A DNA stretch of 64,000 nt from Candidatus Babelota bacterium (GCA_029262615.1 JAJCZD010000013.1:62001-126000); one strand, 5' to 3'. Shown: positions 9,306-18,372, counted from the first letter of the stretch. Program-made: numbers and translations. Notes: generated by a model from the letters alone, not told the origin.

Positions 9306-9382
9306 GGGCCCATAGCTCAGTTGGTCAGAGCAATCGGCTCATAACCGAGAGGTCCCAGGTTCAAGTCCTGGTGGGCCCACCA
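9306..9382 (+). tRNA. tRNA-Met or tRNA-Ile2 (anticodon CAT)
   Basis: A 77-nt cloverleaf with encoded CCA. The acceptor arms GGGCCCA and TGGGCCC pair perfectly, the anticodon stem TCGG/CCGA encloses loop CTCATAA (anticodon CAT), and the T-arm CCAGG TTCAAGT CCTGG is intact. The G1:C72 pair excludes initiator tRNA-fMet. With a second CAT tRNA at 23659, one of the two is likely the lysidine-modified tRNA-Ile2. The loop here matches Ile2 well, but the sequence alone does not settle it. Confidence 0.93.
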
Positions 9383-9421
9383 AGAATACTTCTCCACTGC
9401 CAAATCATCAGGAAGGTGACA

Positions 9422-10210
9422 ATGAGCAAATCACCCTTGCAAAAGTTTATTAATTTAATTGAATTTGATCGTTCTGTTGGACAGGCAAAAAAAGAAATAC
9501 AAAAAATAGAAGAAGAGATCAACAGCGCTAAGGTTGAAGAATCATTATTGCAACAAAAAATTGAGCATTCAAAAAAAATGGCTCATGAGGCCCGCAAGCA
9601 AGTTGATGAAAAAGAGCTTGAAATGAAAGAGCTTGATCAACAGGAAAAAACAAAGAAAAACCGCTTAGAACAAGTAAAAAACCAAAAAGAGTATCAATCG
9701 ATTAAATCTGAAATAGATGCAATAAGCAAAGAGCAGATGGAAGTTGAAGTTGATCTTTTGGGTGTGTGGAGCAAGTTAGAAAAAACACAAAGAGAAGTAG
9801 ACCAAATTTCAGAAGAAATTGAACCGAAGATCAAAGAAATAAAAGAAAAATCCATTCAATTTGAGCAAAAACACAAAGAAGCACTCCAGGAGGTTAGTAA
9901 ACTGGTTCAAGAGAGTAAAAAAAGACAAGAAGGTGTACCAGAAGAATGGTTGGAAAAGTATAAGGCAATGAAGGGCAGAGTACATGATCCTGCTGTTCCT
10001 ATCGTGGATGGTTTATGTAGTGCTTGTTTTTATTCTTTGCTTGCTGAGGATGCATTATTAGTAGGTCGAAAAGCGTTATTACAATGTAAGAATTGTTTTC
10101 GATTTATCTATAAGCCAGAAGAAAAACAAAAAGACCAACAGGAAAATGATTCAGAAAAGCTAGTTGTTAAAGATGCTAATAAGTCTAAACAAGAAACAAA
10201 TAAACAATAG
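9422..10210 (+). CDS. C4-type zinc-ribbon coiled-coil protein (zf-RING_7/CdsZ-like)
   Basis: A 262-residue protein with a long charged coiled coil (about residues 15-180) followed by a zinc ribbon: CSACFYSLL near residue 200 and CKNCFRFIY about 25 residues later. This is the layout of the widespread bacterial DUF164/zf-RING_7 family; Chlamydia CdsZ is a member, and some relatives are proposed to bind nucleic acid or assist ribosomes. The C-terminal tail is Lys/Glu/Gln-rich. The ATG at 9422 follows GGAAGGTGAC; upstream in-frame codons run into the tRNA. The next gene, for RNase HI, starts 15 bases downstream. Confidence 0.75.
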   Translation: MSKSPLQKFINLIEFDRSVGQAKKEIQKIEEEINSAKVEESLLQQKIEHSKKMAHEARKQVDEKELEMKELDQQEKTKKNRLEQVKNQKEYQSIKSEIDAISKEQMEVEVDLLGVWSKLEKTQREVDQISEEIEPKIKEIKEKSIQFEQKHKEALQEVSKLVQESKKRQEGVPEEWLEKYKAMKGRVHDPAVPIVDGLCSACFYSLLAEDALLVGRKALLQCKNCFRFIYKPEEKQKDQQENDSEKLVVKDANKSKQETNKQ

Positions 10211-10225
10211 CAGGAAATTAACACT

Positions 10226-10732
10226 ATGAAGCAAATGGGTATTTTCTCGCCAAATGACTCTATTCAAAAAAAAGTACAAGACACCTATTTCCTTTATATT
10301 GATGGTGCTGCTCGTAATAACCCCGGACCTGCTGGTGTAGGGGTGTATATGTTGCAAGATAAGCAATCTATTGTGCAACAAGGTTTTTATGTTGGTAGTA
10401 AAACTAATAACCAAGCAGAGTATTTAGCTCTTCTTATGGGTTTATTTTTTGCAAAAAAAACAGTACAGCCAACAGATCATGTAACGATTTTTTCTGACTC
10501 ACAATTATTAGTACGCCAAATAAATTCTATATATAAAGTAAAGAACGAAAAGCTCAAGCCACTGTTTTCTATTGCAAAAAAGGAATTAGCAAATCTTTCT
10601 TTTGATATTTACCATATACCACGTGAAAAAAACGTGATGGCTGATATGTTGGCTAACAAGGGCGTTGATGACAAGATTTCTGTTCCTGCAGGGTTTATCA
10701 ATTTGTTGGATCAGTATGGTTTTTCAGTATAA
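10226..10732 (+). CDS. rnhA: Ribonuclease HI-family protein
   Basis: RNase H fold enzyme expected to degrade RNA in RNA-DNA hybrids. The four acidic active-site positions are visible: YFLYIDGAARNNPGPAGVG near residue 28, NNQAEYLALLMGL near 68, IFSDSQLLVRQI near 91 and IPREKNVMADMLAN near 133. The 168-residue length is typical. It resembles the RNase HI 'reverse-transcriptase-like' subgroup rather than the E. coli enzyme. Its 3' end overlaps the start of the SpoIID-like gene by 17 bases. Confidence 0.88.
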   Translation: MKQMGIFSPNDSIQKKVQDTYFLYIDGAARNNPGPAGVGVYMLQDKQSIVQQGFYVGSKTNNQAEYLALLMGLFFAKKTVQPTDHVTIFSDSQLLVRQINSIYKVKNEKLKPLFSIAKKELANLSFDIYHIPREKNVMADMLANKGVDDKISVPAGFINLLDQYGFSV

Positions 10733-12092
10733 GCAATATTGTTTTCTTTTGTTCTGTATCTTTTCTTTTACCTTTCCTAAATCAGTTATCATTACTTCTA
10801 AAAATGGTTTAATTGTTTCTTGCAAAAATAAACAAAAGTATACAAAAAAAATTACCATCAGTTTTGCAAATGGTCTGTTGCGTATTAATGGTCTTAAGAT
10901 GCCACGCGGCCGTATAATAATATCCCCAAGAAAAGGCTCATTGCATTTAGGTGATAAAAAAATAAAAGAACCTCTACTGATGATCCATACACGTGATGCC
11001 GTAACAATTTCACGATTGAAGAAAAAAAAGAACACTAAAAAGATTCGTGTATTACTTGCCCAAAAGCAACAAGAGAGTAAAAAACCATGGTATATTCAAT
11101 CGCCCTCAGGTTTTGAGATTAAAACACAAGGCAGAAGTACCATTATGCGTGATAAAAAGGTTGCTGTTCGATTTTACAAAAACTCTCTTTGGTTAAATAA
11201 CAAACGAATAAAAAATTCCTTTTGCTTGCAACCTTGTAAGGGGAGCATCGTCTTTAATGATTATTGCTATGAAGGTTTTTTTACTATCTTGCACAATAAA
11301 GAAAATAATGAAGCAATGCTGATTAATGTTATTGATCTTGAGTCGTATGTGAGTTCTGTTTTAAAGACCGAAAGCTGGCCCGGTTGGCCATTAGAGGTAA
11401 ATAAAGTTTTTGCCATTACCTCCCGAACCTATGCTATTTCAATGATGCTTGAGGCAAAAAAACATAATAAACTATTTGATGTAAAAAATACTAATTCGCA
11501 TCAAACCTATTCAGGATGCCATGCAATAAAAATGTACAAGCAGGCAACAAGTACCACCAAAGGCGTTTTTCTTACCCATGAGGATAAACCTATTTTAGCA
11601 ATGTTTGATTCTTGTTGTGGTGGTATAATTCCGGCACACATAGATGGTATAGATTTTGAAAAAGCTCCTTATTTGGCAAGGCAATACCCCTGTGTTTTTT
11701 GTAAAAAGTACCGAATCTTTGAATGGCAAGTGGAATATCCAATTGCAGAATTTGCTGCAAAATTAGATACATTTAAATTAAAAAAAATAAAAAATTTAAA
11801 AATCTTAAAAACAGATCGTGCTGGATTAGTGCAGCAAATAGAAATACAGGCTCTCCCAAATAATATTAATATATCAAGTAAGCAATTATATAGTGCCCTT
11901 GGCCAGATGAAAAGTTATTGTTTCTCTATTCGCAAAAGGTTTGGAAAGGTTCTACTCAAGGGGCGAGGATTTGGCCATCATTTGGGCTTATGCCAATGGG
12001 GTGCAAGGCAAATGGTTGCAGATGGATGGAATTATAAATCAATTCTGAATTTTTATTATCCCGGTTGCCAGTTTATGAAGTTAAGTGCATGA
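10716..12092 (+). CDS. SpoIID/LytB-domain secreted protein
   Basis: Probable peptidoglycan-acting protein of the SpoIID family, whose B. subtilis member is a lytic transglycosylase cutting denuded glycan. The chosen ATG gives 458 residues with an N-terminal hydrophobic segment (CFLLFCIFSFTF). The first half is a poorly conserved beta-rich region. The SpoIID core follows: VIDLESYVSSVLKTESWPGWPLEVNKVFAITSRTYAI, where the glutamate in KTES matches the catalytic position, then GCHAIKMYKQATSTTKGVFLTH, and GFGHHLGLCQWGARQM at the end. It is not a sporulation gene here; a role in wall remodelling is inferred. Confidence 0.85.
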   Translation: MVFQYKQYCFLLFCIFSFTFPKSVIITSKNGLIVSCKNKQKYTKKITISFANGLLRINGLKMPRGRIIISPRKGSLHLGDKKIKEPLLMIHTRDAVTISRLKKKKNTKKIRVLLAQKQQESKKPWYIQSPSGFEIKTQGRSTIMRDKKVAVRFYKNSLWLNNKRIKNSFCLQPCKGSIVFNDYCYEGFFTILHNKENNEAMLINVIDLESYVSSVLKTESWPGWPLEVNKVFAITSRTYAISMMLEAKKHNKLFDVKNTNSHQTYSGCHAIKMYKQATSTTKGVFLTHEDKPILAMFDSCCGGIIPAHIDGIDFEKAPYLARQYPCVFCKKYRIFEWQVEYPIAEFAAKLDTFKLKKIKNLKILKTDRAGLVQQIEIQALPNNINISSKQLYSALGQMKSYCFSIRKRFGKVLLKGRGFGHHLGLCQWGARQMVADGWNYKSILNFYYPGCQFMKLSA

Positions 12093-12135
12093 AGTGAAAA
12101 AAATCAAAAAAAGGAATATAGAAAGGATATTTGAT

Positions 12136-12603
12136 ATGCCAGGTTACAAAGGACATTTACTTGGAGGCCTTGGAGCATTTGGTATTACGATAGCATTATT
12201 GTTAAGTGCTACTATGATAAAACCAACAGTATTGTTATCACTACAATGGCTGCTCTGCTGCTTTGCAGGTTCTTTATTTCCAGATATTGATACCAAGAGT
12301 AAAGGGCAAAAATATTTTTATTGGGTTTTGTGCCTACTGTTTATTTTTTTGTTTATAAATAATGAATATTATCTCATGGGCATATTAAGTTTTATTGCGG
12401 TACTACCAATGTTAGTGCCCCATCGTGGCTTATTTCATCGGTTATGGTTTGTAGTCTTATTTCCCGCAGCACTAGCTTTTGGAGTCAATTGCTATGTTAC
12501 TGGTTGTTCTAATATCATTATTACTAACACTATTTTTTTCATAGCTGGTGCAATTTCTCATTTATGGCTTGATTTAGGCTTTAAAAGAATGCTGCGCTTC
12601 TAG
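12136..12603 (+). CDS. YdjM-like membrane-bound metal-dependent hydrolase (DUF457)
   Basis: A 155-residue integral membrane protein with four to five hydrophobic segments. It has the histidine/aspartate motifs of the YdjM/DUF457 family: GYKGHLLGG at the N-terminus, SLFPDIDTKSKGQ near residue 52, VPHRGLFHRLWF near 96 and ISHLWLDLG near 143. The ATG at 12136 follows a GAAAGGA ribosome-binding site; the longer form from 12085 overlaps the SpoIID-like gene. The substrate is unknown for the family. Confidence 0.8.
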   Translation: MPGYKGHLLGGLGAFGITIALLLSATMIKPTVLLSLQWLLCCFAGSLFPDIDTKSKGQKYFYWVLCLLFIFLFINNEYYLMGILSFIAVLPMLVPHRGLFHRLWFVVLFPAALAFGVNCYVTGCSNIIITNTIFFIAGAISHLWLDLGFKRMLRF

Positions 12604-12714
12604 AAAAACAGTAAAAATCTATACCTACCTGCCAATAGCAGGCAAACCTTGTATTTCACCTTTCCAGCATGTTATGTTATTACTAATAGTAAATTAGATA
12701 AGGCAGGTATTGGA

Positions 12715-13687
12715 GTGAAAAAAGCATTTATTATTTTAATTCTTTTATGTCCTTATATAGGTTCTTTGGAGCCGGGTTTAAAACCTCCTACTGTAATATC
12801 TAAGGCAAAAGAAGAAGTTATTCTTGCATCATTGCAAGGATTGCCATCTGAAGTTCAGCTTTCTATAGTTTTGCAATTGGGTAATGCCTTTGAAGAGGCA
12901 ATTACTAAACTTAAAAATTTACGATTTACCAGTACCTATTGGGATAATTTTTTAAATACATACATTAAGGACATAGTAAAAACACTGACAAAACGATTTA
13001 ATAAAAATCCCATGTATGTTGCATCGCAATTAGGCATTGGTACCCAAAGAAAGATTCGTATAGAACCTCATGGTATTGAAGTTCCTTTTAGCCAAATACT
13101 ACAAAATTGGAATAGTGCGGGGAAAAAACTAATTGAAGCTGTGCTCTCGGGAAAATCTGGACAAGTTAAGAAAACTTTACAAGAAGGGGCTGACATAAAC
13201 TACCAAAATAAGAAGGGTGGGACAGCTCTTACGAATGCAGCATATAACGGCAAACTAGAGATGGCTAAGCTCCTGCTAGCAAATAAAGCTAAAATAAACT
13301 TGCAAGATAAGTATGGTTGGACCGCTCTTATGCTTGCAGCAGATAAAGGCAAACTTGAGGTGGTAAAGCTTTTGCTAGAAAATAAAGCTAGATATAGACT
13401 TGCAAAATAAGAATGGTTGGACCGCTCTTATACTTGCAGTAAAGAGTGGTAAGCTAGAGATTGCTAAGTTTTTGCTAGAAAAGGGAACAAAACCTAACAT
13501 TCAAAACAATCAAAAATCAACCGCACTCATGTGGGCAGCATTTAAAAACCATTCTCAAATTATTCAACCGCTTCTTGATCATGGCGCGAATCCTAATATT
13601 AAAAATGAAGAAGATAAAACAGCACTTGATTATGCCAAAGAGAAAAATCACACAGAAGTTATTAAAATTTTAGAAAAAAAGAATTAG
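12715..13687 (+). pseudogene. Secreted ankyrin-repeat protein, interrupted by a frameshift
   Basis: A GTG start at 12715 (SD AGGCAGG) gives a signal peptide (KKAFIILILLCPYIGSL), an alpha-helical region, then ankyrin repeats from about residue 140 (GTALTNAAYNGKLEMAKLLLANKAKINLQDK; the next repeat is near-identical). The frame ends at 13410 with ARYRLAK. The ankyrin sequence continues at once in the next frame from 13400 (LQNKNGWTALILAVKSGKLEIAK) to 13687. Removing one base near 13391-13397 restores NKARIDLQNKNGWTAL, exactly the repeat pattern. It is either a genuine pseudogene or a one-base sequencing error; no homopolymer is present at the site. Confidence 0.8.
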
Positions 13688-13692
13688 AATAA

Positions 13693-13869
13693 TCATGGTT
13701 GGTGAATACTATATTTTCTATTTCTTTGCCTTTTTTGTTTGGGTAACTTTCGTGAGTACTGACTTCGGTGATATCTTGGCTTTTTTAATTTCTGTTGATT
13801 ACCAACGTTTTCTACGGGAGCTAATAAAATAAGGGTAATTAATGTTTGTGAGATTGGGTCATTCACCAT
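13693..13869 (-). CDS. Possible small basic protein (58 aa), unrecognised
   Basis: An open frame of 58 codons starts with ATG directly after AAGGAAGT, 9 bases beyond the csaA stop and on the same strand. The product has a hydrophobic start (LITLILLAPV) and a strongly basic second half rich in Lys/Arg. It resembles nothing I recognise. Position and ribosome-binding site are in favour; small size, lack of homology and SD-to-ATG spacing of only a few bases are against. Confidence 0.3.
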   Translation of the reverse strand: MVNDPISQTLITLILLAPVENVGNQQKLKKPRYHRSQYSRKLPKQKRQRNRKYSIHQP

Positions 13870-13878
13870 ACTTCCTTT

Positions 13879-14211
13879 TTAAAATAATTTACTGCCTAAC
13901 TTTACTTGGCGCTCTGGTTGTATAAGCACAACAGTATTATTTTCTCCCGGTACTCCTAAAGTTAGAACCTCAGACATAAAAGGTCCAATTTGGCGCGGAG
14001 GAAAATTAACAACTGCTAAAACTAATCTATTTTGCAAATCTTCTTTTGTATAATTATCCACTATTTGTGCACTAGATTTTTTTATGCCAATCTCGGGGCC
14101 AAAGTCAATAGTTAATTTATATGCCGGTTTGCGAGCCTCCGGAAAATCTTTTACATCAATAATTTTTCCAACCTGAATATCTAATTTTTGAAAATCATCA
14201 AATGTAGCCAT
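13879..14211 (-). CDS. csaA: CsaA-like tRNA-binding-domain protein
   Basis: A single EMAP/Trbp111-type OB-fold domain of 110 residues, the family that binds tRNA or acts as a secretion chaperone in B. subtilis. Motifs: FQKLDIQVGKIIDVKDFPEARKPAYKLTIDFG at the N-terminus, then QIVDNYTKEDLQNRLVLAVVNFPPRQIGPFMSEVLTLG and PERQVKLGSKLF at the end. It starts two bases after the tatD stop, so the pair is one transcription unit. Confidence 0.92.
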   Translation of the reverse strand: MATFDDFQKLDIQVGKIIDVKDFPEARKPAYKLTIDFGPEIGIKKSSAQIVDNYTKEDLQNRLVLAVVNFPPRQIGPFMSEVLTLGVPGENNTVVLIQPERQVKLGSKLF

Positions 14212-14213
14212 GG

Positions 14214-15026
14214 TTACCTTTCTAAATTAAATAATCTATTAGCATTTTTTGTAGTTTGTTCTGCAATTTTCTCAAATGGTTGGCAGCGAATATCTGCTAA
14301 AAAATGAGCAATAACTGCAATATATTGAGGGCTGTTTTGCTTGCCCCTAATTATTTGTGGTGGCAAGTAAGGTGCATCCGTTTCTAAAACAATGTGCTCA
14401 AGTGGTGTGTGAGTTGCAACATCGCGTAAATATTGGTTTTTGGGATAAGTAATAACGCCGCCAAGACCAATAAAAAAGCCCCATGAGGTAACAAGGTCTG
14501 CAAACTCTTGATTCTCAGAAAAGCAATGAATAACACCACGCTTGATATCATCTTTATATTCTTGCAACATTTTCAATGTTTCATCTTTTGCATCCCGTGT
14601 ATGAACCACTAATGCCAAATCATGCTCGAGTGATAATTCAATTTGTGCTCGAAACGAATCTTTTTGGCGCTCAACATGGTACTCAGGATAATGAAAATCA
14701 AAACCACACTCACCAATACCAACGATTTTGTTTTCTTTTTTCTTTTTGACCCAATTTTTTATGCTTTCAAAATCTTTTCTCCATGCAGGAGTGCAGTCAT
14801 TTGGATGCAACCCAACAGTGGCCCAAACATGAGGATATTTTTGAGCAAGTGTTATACAGTTTTGAGATTCAGGTAATGATGTGCCTACATTGATAATTGT
14901 TTTTACGCCAACCTCATTGGCCTGCTTAATTATATTATTTGCTTGTTCTAGTTCATTATGGGTTAAAAGCCGATCAAATTCCTTTTTGACCATCATATTT
15001 AAATGGCAATGCGTATCTACTAACAT
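14214..15026 (-). CDS. tatD: TatD-family metal-dependent DNase
   Basis: TIM-barrel hydrolase implicated in DNA repair and degradation. The 270-residue product carries all metal ligands: DTHCHLN (residues 4-10), GECGFDFHYP near 102, VVHTRDA near 140, VIHCFSEN near 165 and LETDAPYLPP near 214. It is followed by csaA on the same strand. Confidence 0.95.
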   Translation of the reverse strand: MLVDTHCHLNMMVKKEFDRLLTHNELEQANNIIKQANEVGVKTIINVGTSLPESQNCITLAQKYPHVWATVGLHPNDCTPAWRKDFESIKNWVKKKKENKIVGIGECGFDFHYPEYHVERQKDSFRAQIELSLEHDLALVVHTRDAKDETLKMLQEYKDDIKRGVIHCFSENQEFADLVTSWGFFIGLGGVITYPKNQYLRDVATHTPLEHIVLETDAPYLPPQIIRGKQNSPQYIAVIAHFLADIRCQPFEKIAEQTTKNANRLFNLER

Positions 15027-15122
15027 GAATAAACCTTGTTTTTATTCTATATTGAATTTTTTTTCAAATTTCGATATCTTTTGATGCAACCTTTTAATTA
15101 ATTGTACTTTTTTATGTAGGAT

Positions 15123-15153
15123 TTGACAAAAATGGAAATAAAATTACTATAAA
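15123..15153 (+). promoter_or_regulatory. Possible promoter of the HU-family gene
   Basis: A perfect TTGACA at 15123-15128 is followed after 19 bases by TATAAA. The spacing is long for a sigma-70 promoter, so this is tentative. It lies about 60 bases upstream of the HU start, in an AT-rich divergent intergenic region shared with tatD. Confidence 0.4.
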
Positions 15154-15215
15154 TTAAAGATAATAAAAATGTTGAGTATTAATGGAGTGCAGTGTTTTAA
15201 CCATAAGGAGTAACC

Positions 15216-15503
15216 ATGAACAAAAGTGAATTGATTAATTCACTCAGTGAAGAGACAACTTTTTCCAAAAAAGATGTTGCTCGCGTTCTTGAGTCACTAA
15301 CTCGAATCATTATCCGTACATTGAAAAAAGGCCAAAAAGTATCTATTACTGGTTTTGGTAGTTTTTCTCTTTCCCGTCGACCAGCTCGTAAGGGAATTAA
15401 TCCTGCGACGAAAGAACGTATTAATCTTCCCGCAGTGAATGTACCTAAGTTTAAAGCAGGTAAGAACCTGCGTGAAACGGTACGTTCCGTTAAATTTCGT
15501 TAA
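15216..15503 (+). CDS. HU/IHF-family nucleoid DNA-binding protein
   Basis: Small dimeric DNA-bending protein of 95 residues. It starts MNKSELINSLSEET and contains the signature GFGSFSLSRRPARKGINPATKERINLPA, which forms the DNA-clasping arm, then PKFKAGKNLRETV. A consensus AAGGAG lies 7 bases upstream of the ATG. The gene stands alone between its own promoter candidate and a terminator. HU and IHF cannot be told apart with certainty from sequence. Confidence 0.95.
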   Translation: MNKSELINSLSEETTFSKKDVARVLESLTRIIIRTLKKGQKVSITGFGSFSLSRRPARKGINPATKERINLPAVNVPKFKAGKNLRETVRSVKFR

Positions 15504-15534
15504 TTAAAGCTTTCCTCAAAAAAGCTTTTACTCA

Positions 15535-15559
15535 AAGGCCGCCTTTAGCGGCCTTTTTT
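15535..15559 (+). terminator. Rho-independent terminator after the HU-family gene
   Basis: Stem AAGGCCGC / GCGGCCTT with loop CTTTA, followed by T residues. A second, weaker stem (AAAGCTTT...AAGCTTT) precedes it directly after the stop codon. Confidence 0.9.
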
Positions 15560-15694
15560 CTTAATGGGGTATTTAACCTATATTAAATTTCAAGGTATCC
15601 TAAATTAGTAAAATTGAAGCAAATAAATTTAGTTACGCAAGGTTGGCAATAAAAAAATTTAATTAAACCACAAAATAGGGCAAGAAATTTAATC

Positions 15695-16954
15695 ATGATA
15701 GATTTAAATGCATTACGGAAAAATCCACAAGAAGTTGGTAAACGTATTAAGCAAAAAGATCCTGCCTTTGCGGTCAAAAGATTACTCGAATTAGATGAAA
15801 ACGTGCGAGAAATTCGTTTGCAAATAGAAGAACTTCGCCATACTAAAAATGAATTAGCTCAAAAAGCAAAAAGTGGTATCACCGCTGAAATTCGAAACGA
15901 GTCAATTGCTATTGGCTCATTGTTAAAAGAGAAAGAAAAAAACCTGCAAATAATAGAAACAGCTTTTAAAGAGTTATATTTTGCTTGTCCAAATATTCCC
16001 GCAGAAGATATTCCAGTGGGTGACAAAACGGCCAATGTGGTGGTTAAACAATGGAAAGAAAAGCAAGAGTTTGCTTTTCCGGTTAAAAATCATTTGGAGT
16101 TAGGAGAGCAAAATAAGTGGCTAGATTTTGATGCTGCCGTCAAAACAACTGGTAGTCAATTTGCATTGTATAAAGGTGATATGGTCAAGCTGTTATACTC
16201 TTTGGCTACTTTTATGTTCAAGCATAATATTCAGCATGGGTACGAACCAATTTTACCCCCGTATTTAGTGAACAAAGAATCGTTGTTTGTCACCGGTAAT
16301 TTCCCAAAATTTAAAGATGATGTATATGCAATCAAAGAAGAAGAGCTCTATCTAACTCCCACAGCTGAAGTGAATTTAGCAAATATGTTTCGCGGAAATA
16401 TTTTCCAAAAAAAAGAATTGCCGGTACGGACCACTGCCTGGACTAGCTGCTTTAGGAAAGAGGCTGGTGGTTATGGGGCTACAGAGCGGGGTTTAATTCG
16501 AATTCATCAGTTTGAAAAAATTGAGCTGTTTACGTTGTGTTTACCTGAGCAAGTAAACCAAGAGCAAGAAAAAATGTTAGCATGTGCAGAATCAATTCTG
16601 CAAGCATTGGGATTACATTATCGTGTCAGTTTATTAGCAAGCCAAGATTGTTCATTTGCTTCTGCAAAAACATTTGATCTTGAGGTTTGGCTTCCAGGGC
16701 AAAAACAATATTATGAAGTTTCTTCCATTAGTAATTGTACCGATTTTCAGGCAAGACGTGGCCTCATCAGGTTTAAAGAAATTGAGTCGAGCAAACCTCA
16801 GTTAGTCTATACGCTCAATGGTTCATCATTGGCTTTATCTCGTTTGATGGTTGCACTTTTGGAGGTGTATCAACAAAAAGATGGGTCAGTAATTATTCCA
16901 CAGGTGTTACAAGATCAGGGATTTTTTAAAAAAGGGCAAGAGTATTTACAATGA
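15695..16954 (+). CDS. serS: Seryl-tRNA synthetase
   Basis: Class II synthetase charging tRNA-Ser. The 419-residue protein has the N-terminal coiled-coil tRNA arm (residues about 30-100), motif 2 TSCFRKEAGGYGATERGLIRIHQFEKIE near 250-277, and motif 3 NGSSLALSRLMVALLE near 375. EVSSISNCTDFQARR before motif 3 is typical of the serine pocket region. The stop codon overlaps the ATG of the next gene (ATGA), implying translational coupling. Confidence 0.96.
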   Translation: MIDLNALRKNPQEVGKRIKQKDPAFAVKRLLELDENVREIRLQIEELRHTKNELAQKAKSGITAEIRNESIAIGSLLKEKEKNLQIIETAFKELYFACPNIPAEDIPVGDKTANVVVKQWKEKQEFAFPVKNHLELGEQNKWLDFDAAVKTTGSQFALYKGDMVKLLYSLATFMFKHNIQHGYEPILPPYLVNKESLFVTGNFPKFKDDVYAIKEEELYLTPTAEVNLANMFRGNIFQKKELPVRTTAWTSCFRKEAGGYGATERGLIRIHQFEKIELFTLCLPEQVNQEQEKMLACAESILQALGLHYRVSLLASQDCSFASAKTFDLEVWLPGQKQYYEVSSISNCTDFQARRGLIRFKEIESSKPQLVYTLNGSSLALSRLMVALLEVYQQKDGSVIIPQVLQDQGFFKKGQEYLQ

Positions 16955-17823
16955 TAGCAAAAGAAGTACTCAAAAAAATTAGACGGATTGAGATCCAAAC
17001 TCGCCGATTGGCAAGTGGGACCCATATTGGGCAAGCAAGTTCCGCTCAAAAAGGGACTGGTCTTGAATTTGACCAAATTCGCGAATACCAAATGGGTGAT
17101 GATATTCGGTTTATCGATTGGAAATCATCTGCTCGAATGAATAAAATTTTGGTCAAGCAATATATTGCAGAGCGACATCGTACTATCTTTTTAATCGTCG
17201 ATGGCTCAAGCTCCACATTTTATGGTTCCACTAAAGCATTAAAATTTGAGACAATAGCAGAAATCGCAAGTGTGCTGGCACTGGTTTCTAACTATGGTAA
17301 AGATCAGGTTGGTCTTATTTTATTTGGGCAAGAAATTGAACTGTTAATACCACCGTTTAAAGGTACGGCGCATATTCATCGAATTATGGAAGCATTGTTT
17401 TCTTATAAACCAAAAAAAAATACAAAAACGAATCTAAAAGGTGCATTAGAGTTTGTAGCAAAATTAAAAAAAAGAAATCATATGATCTTTTGTATTTCTG
17501 ATTTTATTGCAACAAATTATGAAAAACCATTATCATTACTCTCTTTCAAACATGATTTTGTTTCTATTCGCTGCCTTGACAAGAATGAAATAGTTTTTCC
17601 AAACGTTGGCCTATTGCCAATGCAGGATGATGAAACAGGGCAAACAATGGTTTTGGATACCCGTATTATTGCATCAAAAAAAGTAAAAAAAATATTTGGT
17701 CAACGAATTGCACAGCAAAATAGTTTATTTAAAAAATACGGCGTAGATTGTGTTGATATTCAGCCAGGAAATCCTTTTATTGGCAGTTTAATAAAGTTTT
17801 TTCGCCAAAGAATGCAATATTAA
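16951..17823 (+). CDS. DUF58 (BatA/MoxR-associated vWA-like) protein
   Basis: A 290-residue DUF58 protein. It carries the family motif GTGLEFDQIREYQMGDDIRFIDWKSSARMNKILVKQY near residues 30-66, followed by a vWA-like domain with IFLIVDGSSSTFYG. DUF58 proteins usually work with MoxR-type AAA+ ATPases in metal-cofactor or envelope-related chaperoning. No moxR is adjacent. The start overlaps the serS stop by four bases. Confidence 0.9.
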   Translation: MIAKEVLKKIRRIEIQTRRLASGTHIGQASSAQKGTGLEFDQIREYQMGDDIRFIDWKSSARMNKILVKQYIAERHRTIFLIVDGSSSTFYGSTKALKFETIAEIASVLALVSNYGKDQVGLILFGQEIELLIPPFKGTAHIHRIMEALFSYKPKKNTKTNLKGALEFVAKLKKRNHMIFCISDFIATNYEKPLSLLSFKHDFVSIRCLDKNEIVFPNVGLLPMQDDETGQTMVLDTRIIASKKVKKIFGQRIAQQNSLFKKYGVDCVDIQPGNPFIGSLIKFFRQRMQY

Positions 17824-17835
17824 CAGGGTTTAAAT

Positions 17836-18372
17836 ATGAACTTAAAAGAACAATTAGCAGATATTTATGAATTATGGCATATACCATTCTGGCAAACTAA
17901 ATGGTTTTTTTGGGTTAGTTTTACACTTATTGTTTTTGTTTGTTTGTTAATTACTTTTATCATTTACAAACGTATTAATAAAAAGGCGGTTAGTGCATGC
18001 AAGCAAGCGCTCGATAAACTTAATAAACTGCACGCGATTGCCACTGTTAAACATGGTAAGCAATTTTTTTATTCTTTGAGTACTATTATAAAAACATATC
18101 TTTATGAAGAATTATATAAGAATGCCAAAGTTGAAACGTTTAAAAATATCCAGGGTTTAACGGATGACCAGATTATTTCTTTGCTCCCACAAATCCAGCT
18201 ATTTAACGCAGAACAGATTGATAATTTGAAACATATTTTTGCTGGAATTAATTTTATTAAGTTTGCTAATCAAAAGGCGGCAAAAAAAAATATTGATGAG
18301 GCATTGCAAAGTGCAAAACAATTTGTAGAACAAACAAGCAAACTGGTAAAAGAGGCTGAAAAAGGCCAATAA
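17836..18372 (+). CDS. Single-pass membrane protein, DUF4381-like partner of DUF58
   Basis: A 178-residue protein with one strong transmembrane helix (WVSFTLIVFVCLLITFIIY, about residues 27-45) and a helical cytoplasmic domain (YSLSTIIKTYLYEELYKN, LTDDQIISLLPQI). This layout fits the DUF4381 genes that accompany DUF58 and MoxR clusters. The last 35 bases, including the stop, are duplicated 1.4 kb downstream (19752-19786), which is odd and may mark an insertion. Confidence 0.6.
   Translation: MNLKEQLADIYELWHIPFWQTKWFFWVSFTLIVFVCLLITFIIYKRINKKAVSACKQALDKLNKLHAIATVKHGKQFFYSLSTIIKTYLYEELYKNAKVETFKNIQGLTDDQIISLLPQIQLFNAEQIDNLKHIFAGINFIKFANQKAAKKNIDEALQSAKQFVEQTSKLVKEAEKGQ
18338..18372 (+). repeat. 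35-bp direct repeat, copy 1
   Basis: The 3' end of the DUF4381-like gene, ending in its TAA. Copy 2 at 19752-19786 matches 32 of 35 positions. The two copies bracket the secreted propeller-like gene at 18456-19463. Confidence 0.8.

Noticed and set aside
12627-12645. CCTGC/GCAGG hairpin after the YdjM-like gene
   Set aside because: Short stem with no T run; not enough to call a terminator.
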